Source: Ectopseudomonas chengduensis (GTDB lineage: Bacteria > Pseudomonadota > Gammaproteobacteria > Pseudomonadales > Pseudomonadaceae). Taken from it: 64,000 bases of DNA. How positions within the stretch are numbered: the first letter of the stretch is position 1; each line of letters starts with the position of its first letter. This document shows, one piece after another, positions 53,600-64,000 of the stretch. Made by a program: the position numbers and the translations under genes. The stretch spans positions 112,184-176,183 of the forward strand of contig NZ_JACFYZ010000009.1 of assembly GCF_015712065.1 (NCBI RefSeq), given 5' to 3'. The notes beneath the pieces are model-generated. The model ran no database searches. It had not been told where the DNA came from and worked only from the letters and a program-made list of their open reading frames with translations.

Positions 53600-53628
53600 C
53601 CAACGCCCCGGACCAGTCGGGGCGTTGG
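53600..53628 (+). terminator. Terminator hairpin inside IS1182, after the transposase gene
   Basis: Exact arms CCAACGCCCCG and CGGGGCGTTGG around GACCAGT, 33 bases after the transposase stop; T-poor tail. Confidence 0.6.
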
Positions 53629-53695
53629 ATTTGCCTATCGTCAGTGCGTTTTCACACGCTCTGACTTGGCGGGGCTTTCTCGTAACGGACAGCGA

Positions 53696-55543
53696 TCAGA
53701 AACGCTCGATATCAGCCTTGGCTTCCAGCTGCTTGCGCAGCGCGGCGAAGTCCTGCTGGCCGGCACGCGACGCCAGGAAGTTGCGGTACATGGCGAGCTC
53801 TTCGTCAGCCAGCGCCTCTTCCGGCACATTTACGCCATCGAGGCGCAGCACGACGTAATCGCCATTGTTCAGCGTCACGCCGGCGAAGGTGGGTTCGCCC
53901 GCCTTCGCCGGCTTGGGCATACGGAACAGCGCCTGCAGCACTTTGGGCTCGATGCCGTCCTGGCTACGAGTGGCCGCCTCCTGAACCTGCCAATCAGCAG
54001 CAGACTGCTCACCGGCCTGGGCAGCAGCCAGTTGCTTCTCACCTTCGGCCTTGGCCGCGGCACTGGCACGCTCCTGCTGCAGATGGGCACGAATGCTCTC
54101 GGCAACCTGATCCAGCGGCAACTGCTCGGGCTTCTTGTGCTCCTTCACGCGCACCACGACCACGGTACTCGGATCCAGTTCGATGGTCGAGCTGTTGGTG
54201 CCGTCTTCCAGCACCTCAGGGCTGAAGGCAGCCTGCAGCACCTGACGATTGGCAGTGATGCCAGTTGCACCACCCTCACGACCGAAGGCTTCGCTGGTCT
54301 TGACCTCAAGACCCAGCTCCTGGGCAGGCTGAGCCAGATCCGATGCTTCGAACGCGGCATCTTCCAGCTGTTTGGTCGCCTCGACGAAGCGCAGCTCGAC
54401 CTGTTGCGCTTTGAAGTCACGCGCCAGCTTGTCCTTCAGGCTGTCGAAGCTTGGCACTTCTGGAGCCTGAACACCCAGCAGCTTGATCAGGTGCCAGCCG
54501 AACTCGCTCTGCACGGGCTCGGAAACCTGGCCCTGCTGCAGCGCATAGAGCGCCTCCTCGAAGGCCGGATCGTAAACGCCAGGGCCGGCGTAACCCAGAT
54601 CACCGCCATCGGCAGCCGAACCTGGGTCCTGCGAGAACTCCTTGGCCAGGGCAGCGAAATCTTCGCCAGCGTCCACACGCGCCTTGATCTCTTCGATCTT
54701 GGTACGCGCGGCCTGGTCATCGCCCTCGATAAGGATGTGCGCAGCCTGACGCTGCTCAGCCAGGTTGGCGATCTCGCTCTCGTACAGCGGCTGCAGATCT
54801 TCATCGCTGACTTCGACCTGATCGAAGAAGCTGTCCTTGTGCAGCTCGACGTACTCCAGCACGACTTGCTCAGGGCTCATGAACTCGCCAGCGTGCTCGT
54901 CGTAATAGGCGTTGACGTCGCTGTCGCTCAACTCGATCGCAGCGCTATCGGCCTTGATGGTGAGACTGGCGAAGTCACGGGTCTGGCGCTCGAGATTGGC
55001 GAAGGCACGCGCCTCCTGCTCGGTGACGAAGCTGCTGGCGCCGAGACCGGCACGCAGTTGCCCGATCAGCATTTCCTCTTCCAGCATCTGGCGGAACTGC
55101 AGGCGGGTGTAGCCCATCTGGCGAATGACCTGATCGAAGCGCGCGGCATCGAAGCGGCCATCTACCTGAAATTCGGGAGTTTGCAGAATCACCTGGTCCA
55201 GCGATCCCTGAGAGAAGGCGAAATGAGCGTCACCGGCAGCCTGAAGCAGCAGCTTGCGCTCGATCAAGCCCTTGAGCGAAGCCTCACGCAGCAGGTTGTC
55301 GTCGAGCAGCGAGGCATCAAAATCGCGACCCAGTTGCTGCAGCAGCTGACGACGCTGCATTTCAACGGCCTGGTTGAGCTCGTCAAGGGTAATGGTGTCA
55401 CCGTTCACGTCAGCCGCATTGTTGCGATTGCTGGTCCCCGTGACGATGGCTTCGAAACCGGTAAACGCCATCAGCATCACAATGAGGCCGATGATGATTT
55501 TGGCAATCCAACCGCGTGAATTGTCCCTGATGTTTTGCAGCAT
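53696..55543 (-). CDS. ppiD: Periplasmic folding chaperone PpiD
   Basis: 615 residues from the ATG at 55543, with GGGGGAAG upstream. One membrane helix at residues 12-33 (IAKIIIGLIVMLMAFTGFEA), SurA-like N-terminal domain, parvulin domain about 260-360 (AHILIEGDD, then KEFSQDPGSAADGGDLGY and FGWHLIKLL) and a C-terminal chaperone domain. PpiD sits at the SecYEG translocon and helps fold exported proteins. Confidence 0.95.
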   Translation of the reverse strand: MLQNIRDNSRGWIAKIIIGLIVMLMAFTGFEAIVTGTSNRNNAADVNGDTITLDELNQAVEMQRRQLLQQLGRDFDASLLDDNLLREASLKGLIERKLLLQAAGDAHFAFSQGSLDQVILQTPEFQVDGRFDAARFDQVIRQMGYTRLQFRQMLEEEMLIGQLRAGLGASSFVTEQEARAFANLERQTRDFASLTIKADSAAIELSDSDVNAYYDEHAGEFMSPEQVVLEYVELHKDSFFDQVEVSDEDLQPLYESEIANLAEQRQAAHILIEGDDQAARTKIEEIKARVDAGEDFAALAKEFSQDPGSAADGGDLGYAGPGVYDPAFEEALYALQQGQVSEPVQSEFGWHLIKLLGVQAPEVPSFDSLKDKLARDFKAQQVELRFVEATKQLEDAAFEASDLAQPAQELGLEVKTSEAFGREGGATGITANRQVLQAAFSPEVLEDGTNSSTIELDPSTVVVVRVKEHKKPEQLPLDQVAESIRAHLQQERASAAAKAEGEKQLAAAQAGEQSAADWQVQEAATRSQDGIEPKVLQALFRMPKPAKAGEPTFAGVTLNNGDYVVLRLDGVNVPEEALADEELAMYRNFLASRAGQQDFAALRKQLEAKADIERF

Positions 55544-55606
55544 GCTTCCCCCAGAACGACTGTACAGAGTCACCAGCCGCGCAGTGTGGGTAATGTCCAG
55601 ATAGAA

Positions 55607-55633
55607 GAAAGGCGCATCCTTGGATGCGCCTTC
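55607..55633 (-). terminator. Terminator after hupB
   Basis: Arms AAGGCGCATCC and GGATGCGCCTT; reading on the minus strand it is followed by TTTCTTCTA. It lies between hupB and ppiD. Confidence 0.75.
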
Positions 55634-55737
55634 TCGTAACGCGTTAAGCGGTCAGAGCAGAAGAGTCTAGGACTACCTGCGCTGCCCCCTAACAGCCGCC
55701 AGACGGAGCCTGACGGCGAGGCAAACCCAGAAGACGC

Positions 55738-56010
55738 TTAGTTGACGGCGTCTTTCAGAGCCTTGCCAGCTTTGAAGCCTGGGATCTTGGCAGCAGCGAT
55801 GCTGATCGGCTTGCCGGTCTGCGGGTTGCGACCAGTGCGAGCAGCACGCTCTTTGACAGCGAAGGTACCGAAGCCTACCAGCACAACGGAGTCACCAGCC
55901 TTCAGAGCGCCAGTGACGGATTCAATCACTGCATCCAGCGCGCGGCCAGCAACAGCTTTCGGGATATCAGCAGATGCAGCGATGGCATCGATCAGTTCCG
56001 ACTTGTTCAC
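55738..56010 (-). CDS. hupB: DNA-binding protein HU-beta
   Basis: 90 residues. MNKSELIDAIAASADIPKAVAGRAL at the start and the arm region GFGTFAVKERAARTGRNPQTG, with the proline-containing tip PQTGKPI, mark HU. It bends DNA as a heterodimer. In this position behind lon it is hupB in Pseudomonas. Own promoter region of about 140 bases upstream. Confidence 0.97.
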   Translation of the reverse strand: MNKSELIDAIAASADIPKAVAGRALDAVIESVTGALKAGDSVVLVGFGTFAVKERAARTGRNPQTGKPISIAAAKIPGFKAGKALKDAVN

Positions 56011-56145
56011 TCTAAGTCCCCTTATTTCTGTTGAGTTTGTTTCTTGATTTTTAGTGTAAGCAAAGCGGGTGCTGGATGGCCTGCCGACACAATAAAAGCC
56101 GCTTTATAACAAGGGCTCAAAAATTGTGTCAAGGAAGCCCCCCGG

Positions 56146-58542
<2,397 letters not shown>

Positions 58543-58601
58543 GATTTCGGCTCAGCGGCGGCCATAAGGCCGTAAACAGGCGGGATTACCCTTGGCTTTT
58601 A

Positions 58602-58630
58602 AGATGGGGGTAGCTCCCGTAAAAAACAAG
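58602..58630 (-). promoter_or_regulatory. Probable sigma-32 heat-shock promoter of lon
   Basis: On the minus strand: CTTGTTT (58624-58630), 14-base spacer, CCCCATCT (58602-58609). The -10 part fits the RpoH consensus CCCCATNT exactly, the -35 part in four of seven. It lies 60 bases before the lon start; lon is a heat-shock gene in E. coli. Confidence 0.65.
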
Positions 58631-58648
58631 CGCAATGTCCACAAAAGC

Positions 58649-58671
58649 GAAGGGGCCCGAGGGGCCCCTTC
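58649..58671 (-). terminator. Terminator between clpX and lon
   Basis: Exact arms GAAGGGGCCC and GGGCCCCTTC; read on the minus strand it is followed by GCTTTTG. Confidence 0.8.
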
Positions 58672-58691
58672 TTTGCATCGTGTAACAGCCG

Positions 58692-59972
58692 TCAGGCGTC
58701 TGGCGCGGCCTTCGCCGGCGGTTCGCTGTTCTCGTAGATCAGCAGCGGCTTGGACGAACCCTCGATGACGCTCTCGTCGATCACCACCTTGCTCACGTCC
58801 TGTTGGGACGGGATCTCGTACATGGTGTCGAGCAGAATGCCCTCGAGAATCGAACGCAGGCCACGCGCACCGGTCTTGCGCTCCAGTGCCTTCTGCGCCA
58901 CGGATTTCAGCGCATCGGAACGGAACTCCAGATCCACACCTTCCATCTCGAACAGCTTGGCGTACTGCTTGGTCAGCGCGTTCTTCGGCTCGGTGAGAAT
59001 CTGCACCAGAGCAACCTCGTCCAGCTCCTCCAGTGTCGCGATCACCGGCAGACGACCGACGAACTCGGGAATCAGGCCGAATTTGACCAGATCGTCCGGC
59101 TCGACCTCGCGCAGAGACTCGCCGATCTTCTTGCCTTCCTGCTTGCTACGCACTTCTGCACCGAAACCGATACCACCTCGGGTGGAGCGAGCCTGAATGA
59201 CTTTCTCCAGGCCGGCGAACGCACCGCCACAGATGAACAGGATGTTACGCGTATCAACCTGCAGGAACTCCTGCTGCGGATGCTTGCGCCCGCCCTGCGG
59301 CGGAACCGAGGCCACGGTGCCCTCGATCAGCTTGAGCAGCGCCTGCTGCACGCCCTCGCCCGACACGTCACGAGTGATCGACGGGTTATCGGACTTGCGC
59401 GAGATCTTGTCGATTTCGTCGATGTAGACGATACCCATCTGGGCCTTCTCGACATCGTAATCGCACTTCTGCAGCAGCTTCTGAATGATGTTCTCGACGT
59501 CCTCACCGACATAACCGGCTTCGGTCAAGGTGGTGGCGTCAGCGATGGTGAACGGCACATTGAGCAGGCGTGCCAGCGTTTCGGCCAGCAGCGTCTTGCC
59601 CGAACCAGTCGGACCGATCAGCAGAATGTTGCTCTTGCCCAGTTCGACATCGTCTTTCTTGTCACGCTGATTGAGACGCTTGTAGTGGTTGTATACCGCT
59701 ACCGACAGCACTTTCTTGGCGCGCTCCTGACCGATCACATACTGATCGAGGATGCCGCTGATTTCCTTGGGTGCCGGGAGTTTGTGCGCGCTGCTCTCGG
59801 ACTGTGCTTCCTGCACCTCCTCGCGGATGATGTCATTGCACAGGTCGACGCATTCGTCGCAGATGAAGACGGAAGGACCGGCGATCAACTTGCGCACTTC
59901 ATGCTGGCTTTTGCCGCAGAAGGAGCAATAAAGCAGTTTGCCGTTGTCCTCACCGTTACGGGTATCAGTCAT
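58692..59972 (-). CDS. clpX: ATP-dependent Clp protease ATPase subunit ClpX
   Basis: 426 residues from the ATG at 59972. N-terminal zinc-binding domain (CSFCG and CDECVDLC, residues 15-40), Walker A GPTGSGKTLLAETLA near 120, Walker B IVYIDEIDKI near 180, and the loop GGIGFGAEV near 270 whose I-G-F binds ClpP. Unfolds substrates for ClpP. It follows clpP by 107 bases. Confidence 0.97.
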   Translation of the reverse strand: MTDTRNGEDNGKLLYCSFCGKSQHEVRKLIAGPSVFICDECVDLCNDIIREEVQEAQSESSAHKLPAPKEISGILDQYVIGQERAKKVLSVAVYNHYKRLNQRDKKDDVELGKSNILLIGPTGSGKTLLAETLARLLNVPFTIADATTLTEAGYVGEDVENIIQKLLQKCDYDVEKAQMGIVYIDEIDKISRKSDNPSITRDVSGEGVQQALLKLIEGTVASVPPQGGRKHPQQEFLQVDTRNILFICGGAFAGLEKVIQARSTRGGIGFGAEVRSKQEGKKIGESLREVEPDDLVKFGLIPEFVGRLPVIATLEELDEVALVQILTEPKNALTKQYAKLFEMEGVDLEFRSDALKSVAQKALERKTGARGLRSILEGILLDTMYEIPSQQDVSKVVIDESVIEGSSKPLLIYENSEPPAKAAPDA

Positions 59973-60079
59973 TCGATCAATCCAATACGGTAGGCTTGAA
60001 ACACAAGATGAAGGCAAATGCGGGCATTTTCAAGGGCGCAAGTCGCGCCAGTGAAGGATGCCCACAGCCGGCGCCTCAT

Positions 60080-60721
<642 letters not shown>

Positions 60722-60762
60722 GTCTTGCGCTCACTCCCTAATAGTCATGTCTCAAATACACA

Positions 60763-60786
60763 TAAGCCAGCACGGAGGCTGGCTTA
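60763..60786 (-). terminator. Hairpin between tig and clpP
   Basis: Exact arms TAAGCCAGC and GCTGGCTTA; read on the minus strand the tail is T-poor (TGTGTATTTG). Could be a partial terminator or processing site, allowing some read-through from tig into clpP. Confidence 0.5.
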
Positions 60787-60815
60787 AGGTGGTGTACTCG
60801 AACGAGGTTACCAGA

Positions 60816-62126
60816 TCAGTCGGCTTTAGGAGCTTCCGCCGGCTTGACTGCGTCTTCGTAGGAAACCGCTTTATCGGTCACGTTGGCCTTCTGCAGAACA
60901 GTATCTACAACTTGCTCTTCCAGTACAACCGAACGCACTTCGTTCATTTGCTGGTCGTTCTTGTAGTACCAGGCAACGACCTGCTCAGGCTCCTGGTAAG
61001 CCGAGGCCATCTCTTCGATCAGCTCGCGCACGCGGGCTTCGTCAGGCTTCAGTTCGAACTGCTTGACCACTTCAGCGACGATCAGGCCCAGCACCACACG
61101 GCGCTTGGCTTGCTCTTCGAACAGCTCGGGCGGCAGTTGGTCAGGCTTGATGTTGCCACCGAACTGCTGAACGGCCTGCACGCGCAGACGGTTCACTTCG
61201 TTGCCGATCAGCGCCTTCGGCACTTCGACCGGGTTGGCAGCCAGCAGGCCGTCCATTACCTGGTTCTTGACCTTGGACTTGATGGCCTGACGCAGTTCAC
61301 GCTCCATGTTCTTGCGAACTTCGGCGCGGAAACCTTCCAGACCGCCATCCTTGATACCGAACAGGGCGAAGAACTCGTCGTTCAGCTCAGGCAGTTGCGG
61401 AGCGGAAACGCTGTTCACGGTAACGGTGAACTCGGCGGTTTTGCCGGCCAGATCGAGGTTCTGGTAGTCGTCGGGGAAGGTCGGGTTGATCACGCGCTCT
61501 TCACCAGCCTTGACACCGACCAGGGCGTCTTCGAAGCCCGGGATCATGCGGCCGGAGCCCAGCACCAGCTGGGTGCCCTTGGCGCTACCGCCAGCGAATG
61601 CTTCACCGTCGATCTTGCCGACGAAATCGATGTTCAGTTGGTCGCCATTCTCGGCAGCGCGCTCGACAGCTTCGAAACGAGTGTTCTGCTTGCGCAGGAT
61701 GTCGAGCATGTTGTCGACGTCGCTGTCGGCGACTTCAGCCTGCAGGCGCTCGATGGCGATAGTGTCGAGGCCGGTTACCTGGAACTCAGGGAATACTTCG
61801 AAAGTAGCCACGTATTCCAGATCCTTGCCCTTCTCGAAGGACTTCGGCTCTACGGCCGGAGCGCCGGCCGGGTTCAGCTTCTGCTCGACCACGGCTTCAT
61901 AGAAGGTAGCCTGGATCAGGTCGCCCAGGGCTTCCTGACGAGCGGCATCTTCATAGCGCTGACGAATCACGCTCATCGGCACCTTGCCAGGACGGAAGCC
62001 AGGAACCTTGGCACGACGGGCAGTCTGTTGCAGACGCTTGTTGACTTCGGTCTCGATGCGCTCGACGGGTACGCCGACAGTCATGCGGCGCTCAAGAGCA
62101 GAAGTGCTTTCAACAGAAACTTGCAT
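60816..62126 (-). CDS. tig: Trigger factor
   Basis: 436 residues from the ATG at 62126 (GAGGAATAT upstream). The ribosome-binding signature GFRPGKVPMSVIRQRY is near residues 43-58; an FKBP-like domain spans about 160-245 (NGDQLNIDFVGKIDGEAF); the rest is the helical chaperone body. It binds nascent chains at the ribosome exit. Upstream lies the tRNA-Leu remnant. Confidence 0.97.
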   Translation of the reverse strand: MQVSVESTSALERRMTVGVPVERIETEVNKRLQQTARRAKVPGFRPGKVPMSVIRQRYEDAARQEALGDLIQATFYEAVVEQKLNPAGAPAVEPKSFEKGKDLEYVATFEVFPEFQVTGLDTIAIERLQAEVADSDVDNMLDILRKQNTRFEAVERAAENGDQLNIDFVGKIDGEAFAGGSAKGTQLVLGSGRMIPGFEDALVGVKAGEERVINPTFPDDYQNLDLAGKTAEFTVTVNSVSAPQLPELNDEFFALFGIKDGGLEGFRAEVRKNMERELRQAIKSKVKNQVMDGLLAANPVEVPKALIGNEVNRLRVQAVQQFGGNIKPDQLPPELFEEQAKRRVVLGLIVAEVVKQFELKPDEARVRELIEEMASAYQEPEQVVAWYYKNDQQMNEVRSVVLEEQVVDTVLQKANVTDKAVSYEDAVKPAEAPKAD

Positions 62127-62255
62127 GGATATTCCTCGTTGCACAGACATAAGCCGGCTCGAACCGGCCCCGAATCAAGGCCAAGCATTCTAGAGGGTCA
62201 ATGTGCAGAAGTCACCCTAGAAGCAGGCGGCAGTCGGGAGGGGCTATATAAAGAC

Positions 62256-62280
62256 GGTGCGGACGGAGAGACTCGAACTC
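62256..62280 (-). repeat. 3' end of a tRNA-Leu gene only (probable attachment-site copy)
   Basis: Read on the minus strand, this is the T-loop (TTCGAGT), T-stem 3' half and acceptor 3' strand of a tRNA ending CGTCCGCACC. From memory it fits the Pseudomonas tRNA-Leu with acceptor GCGGACG. No matching 5' half GCGGACG occurs within 200 bases, so no functional tRNA is here. Such 3'-end copies are left by integrating elements. Confidence 0.75.
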
Positions 62281-62444
62281 ACCACACCCCGGCTGCCAGG
62301 CCTGGAGGCCTTGATTTGTGTGAATGGGCGCGTGTGCGTGAGCGTGAATCTGTTCCCAGCTTGTTCCCAGTGAGAACGAGCAAGGGTGCTCAGCATCGCG
62401 GGCGGCGGCATTCTACACGGATTTATTTTGAGGCAAAGCAAAAA

Positions 62445-62720
62445 GGTAATTTTGGTAATCGTGAGAGCTTCAAGCGCCTGAAGCCTTTTATTTTCAAAGG
62501 CTTACCAGTAGCTCATAAAGGTAATAAATCAGTAATCAGAAGGCTAGGAGATTACCCTGACGACCGGCCAGAAGAGGGAAAAAATAAAATCCTTTAAAAT
62601 CATAACCTTGCACAAGTATTACCTTCACCATTACCCAGAATTACCAGCCAAGGTAATCGGGCAAGCCCAGCAAATCCGAGGCCAGCAGCGCTGCCAGATC
62701 ATCCAATTACGAAAATTACC
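62445..62720. repeat. Cluster of nine GGTAAT/ATTACC hexamers in AT-richer non-coding DNA
   Basis: Exact copies begin at 62445, 62454, 62520, 62551, 62618, 62630, 62640, 62652 and 62715, in both orientations (plus, plus, plus, minus, minus, minus, minus, plus, minus). Near copies occur at 62501, 62531 and 62705. Chance would give about 0.1 to 0.2 copies in 276 bases. The whole gap 62127-62992 shows no convincing gene. Possible protein-binding array or replication-origin iterons; no function proven. Confidence 0.7.
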
Positions 62721-62992
62721 CATTCCAGATATCTCATCAGCCGTCCTAAAACAGGAAGCCACCTCAGCCCCCAACATGAGGCGCTTGCTGCAGGGATCCG
62801 CAGGGTATTGCCGCCACCTGAACGCTGCACGTAGCGCATAGCCTGGGCCGCACTGAGTAGTCCGCAGGGGTGAAGAAAAAAGCACCCTATTTAGCCCGGG
62901 GGCGTGGCGAGGGGACGAGGGCGCGCGCCGACCTAGAATTTGAACACCCGCAGCGGTATCAATAGGCCACATCCAGTCAACAAGGAAGTCCT

Positions 62993-63262
62993 ATGGGAAC
63001 CACACTTTCTGCAGTCAAATGCCCGTCGTCCGAGCGTGAAGTCCGTGCACTGCTGAAATCATGGGTAGAAATGGTCGAGCGCTACTGCACTCAGCACGAA
63101 AACCAAGACAATCCTTGGTGGTACAACGAGCGCGCTTCGCTCAGCACCCTTGCAGGTGCTGCTTGGTCAAGTGGCTGGAGCGCTTTGGAGGAATACAGCA
63201 GCGTGAAACGGCAAAAGGCGCCAGCAGATGGCGTCGAACATGGCGACACGCGGCTTGGCTGA
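62993..63262 (+). CDS. Small unrecognised protein of the island edge
   Basis: 89 residues from an ATG with AAGGAAG 7 bases upstream. No known motif. The sequence has a central helical, tryptophan-rich stretch (NPWWYNERASLSTLAGAAWSSGW) and no signal or membrane segment. 36 bases before the next gene on the same strand, so the two probably form an operon. Its position beside a tRNA remnant and a phage portal remnant suggests phage or island cargo (inference). Confidence 0.6.
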   Translation: MGTTLSAVKCPSSEREVRALLKSWVEMVERYCTQHENQDNPWWYNERASLSTLAGAAWSSGWSALEEYSSVKRQKAPADGVEHGDTRLG

Positions 63263-63298
63263 GTAGATCTGTTTGTAATGAGCCCGAAAGGCACCTCG

Positions 63299-63691
63299 AT
63301 GACTTTCGAAGCGAAGCACGCATGGCAAAGGATTGGCCCTAGAGCAAATCGATTGAGGTACGTCGAAAAGGGTATGAAGGCAGCTTGGGAGGACAGTAAT
63401 AGCCTGATAAGTAGCCACTCCGATCGTCGCTTCGCAGCAACATTCGTAGCGCCTTCATTGGCTCTGGGAGATATAGAGGGCGACAACTGCCAAGAGCTGC
63501 TCATGAAACAGCTCAATGAGTGGTTGAAAGAGACGGGGGATTTCACCCGCAAAGGAGGGAAGCCCCCGTTTTTTGCATATGTATTCCCGTCGATTGCCGA
63601 GAACAGCTTCGATTTCAGGAACCGCCACTACCCTGGGGTTGTGTTAATCCTCGAAGAGCGCATCAAAGCTAGTGGACGTCGTACGGCCTGA
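63299..63691 (+). CDS. Unrecognised protein following the small gene
   Basis: 130 residues from the ATG at 63299 (AAAGG 8 bases upstream); an ATG at 63278 without ribosome binding site would add seven. Basic N-terminal half (WQRIGPRANRLRYVEKGMKAA), then a C-terminal part with FFAYVFPSIAENSFDFRNRHYPGVV that looks like beta strands. No family recognised. The stop overlaps the end of the convergent portal remnant by 23 bases. Confidence 0.6.
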   Translation: MTFEAKHAWQRIGPRANRLRYVEKGMKAAWEDSNSLISSHSDRRFAATFVAPSLALGDIEGDNCQELLMKQLNEWLKETGDFTRKGGKPPFFAYVFPSIAENSFDFRNRHYPGVVLILEERIKASGRRTA

Positions 63692-63917
63692 ACCGCACCA
63701 CCTCCTCCCCCAGCCAATCGTTGATCTGCATGAGCCTGGCTTGCACTGGCTCCAGTTCGTTGACCGCCGACACCTCAGCGGCTTCACGAATGGAGCCGAA
63801 GCCGCCGGCATTCTGCGGTACCACGCTCACCCGTTGCGGCGGAATGTGCAGCATGGCGAGCTGGTCATCGCGGCTGATGTTCTTGATGGCGCCAAAGTCA
63901 TCCTTGGCCTGTTGCCG
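63669..63917 (-). pseudogene. C-terminal remnant of a P2-like phage portal protein
   Basis: About 82 codons. KDDFGAIKNISRDDQLAMLHIPPQ, then VVPQNAGGFGSIREAAEVSAVNELEPVQARLMQINDWLGEEVVRFRPYD: the conserved end of P2 gpQ-type (PBSX family) portal proteins. The upstream three quarters are missing, replaced by repeats of an IS21-like end at 63918. Evidence of a degraded prophage. Confidence 0.8.
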
Positions 63918-64000
63918 CTGACCGAAAACTGACCCAGTAGAGGCTGTTCTGCCGACTGAAAACTGACCCAGGTGTTCAACTGCTTCTGCTCAATTTTTGA
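63918..64000. mobile_element. End of a second IS21-like element running off the window
   Basis: Two copies of GAC(C/T)GAAAACTGACCCAG (63920-63937 and 63954-63971). From memory, this GAAAACTGACCC unit is typical of multiple end repeats of an IS21-family subgroup in Pseudomonas. No coding region of it is in the window. Different from the IS21 at 45865. Confidence 0.6.

Larger units (their letters stand above)
52068..53663 (+). mobile_element. IS1182-family element, 1596 bp
   Basis: Ends CAGACTGTGTGAAAAC (52068) and inverse of CAGAGCGTGTGAAAAC (ending 53663). The exact 5-bp direct repeat ACTTG stands at 52063-52067 and 53664-53668; 4 bp is also possible if the end is placed one base off. One complete transposase gene. 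Confidence 0.88.
52053..53678. terminator. Former shared terminator of the phospholipase gene and ppiD, split by IS1182
   Basis: Left arm AAAGCCCCGC at 52053-52062 and right arm GCGGGGCTTT at 53669-53678 are exact inverse copies. Each is followed or preceded by one copy of the loop ACTTG. Without the IS the two form a 10-bp stem with a 5-base loop, usable from both directions. Confidence 0.8.

Noticed and set aside
62244..62441. Minus-strand open frame over the tRNA-Leu remnant, and a full tRNA at this place
   Set aside because: No ribosome binding site or known family for the frame; no 5' half or anticodon arm for a tRNA.
62608..62841. Plus-strand open frame of 77 codons within the hexamer array
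   Set aside because: No ribosome binding site, composition set by the repeats, no motif.
63091..63552. Minus-strand open frame opposite the two small island genes
   Set aside because: Overlaps both plus-strand genes, which have ribosome binding sites; serine-rich shadow composition.

Overview
The window is chromosomal DNA of a high-GC gammaproteobacterium, almost certainly a Pseudomonas. From memory of P. aeruginosa PAO1, the order sohB / phosphoglycerate mutase / SCP2 / phosphotransferase / SDR / nudC / enoyl-CoA hydratase / ldcA / dnaQ / rnhA / gloB / mltD / yej-type peptide transporter / fabI / ppiD / hupB / lon / clpX / clpP / tig matches a conserved block. The stretch msrB / aminotransferase / htpX / tpm matches a second conserved Pseudomonas block. 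Most of the window (1-42.2 kb and 53.7-62.1 kb) is therefore core genome.

Layout. 1-6.7 kb: a cut-off hydroxyacid dehydrogenase, an exonuclease, ppnP, an RhtA-type exporter and a tight five-gene minus-strand run (ATP-NAD kinase-like, DUF1287, DCC-type redox protein, DoxX-like, ABC exporter). 7-11.3 kb: msrB, alaA, htpX and tpm (protein repair, alanine synthesis, heat-shock protease, tellurite/thiopurine methylation). 11.3-25 kb: a sensor-like periplasmic protein, a dioxygenase, a TetR regulator with hotdog protein, acuI, sohB, lipid/acyl-CoA-type genes, an exporter, nudC, a ChpA-like scaffold and a crotonase. 25-42.1 kb: ldcA, dnaQ-rnhA, gloB, mltD, an HDOD-GAF protein, two tandem peptide-binding proteins with YejB/E/F-type transporter genes, and fabI.

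42.2-53.7 kb, between fabI and ppiD, is the accessory region. An intact IS66-family element (8-bp target duplication) sits directly behind the fabI terminator. A lipoprotein of the phospholipase D/cardiolipin synthase type is split by an IS21-family element (7-bp target duplication). The IS21 istA gene is itself split by a 3.44-kb trio of overlapping tyrosine recombinases, a RIT (recombinase-in-trio) element. An IS1182-family element then sits in the loop of what was the shared terminator hairpin between the phospholipase gene and ppiD. The order of three nested events can be read directly: phospholipase gene, then IS21, then RIT.

53.7-62.1 kb is the proteostasis cluster ppiD-hupB-lon-clpX-clpP-tig, all on the minus strand, with a heat-shock-type promoter before lon. 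Behind the tig start lies a 25-bp copy of a tRNA-Leu 3' end, which looks like an attachment site. Beyond it the DNA changes character: an AT-richer non-coding stretch with nine copies of GGTAAT/ATTACC, two small unrecognised genes, the tail of a P2-like phage portal gene, and the end repeats of another IS21-like element running off the window. This is the edge of a degraded prophage or island.

The most unusual signals are the nested insertion with its asymmetric RIT end, the IS1182 element in a terminator loop, and the GGTAAT/ATTACC array. None is by itself proof of a new system; the array and its two neighbouring genes are the least explained part of the window.
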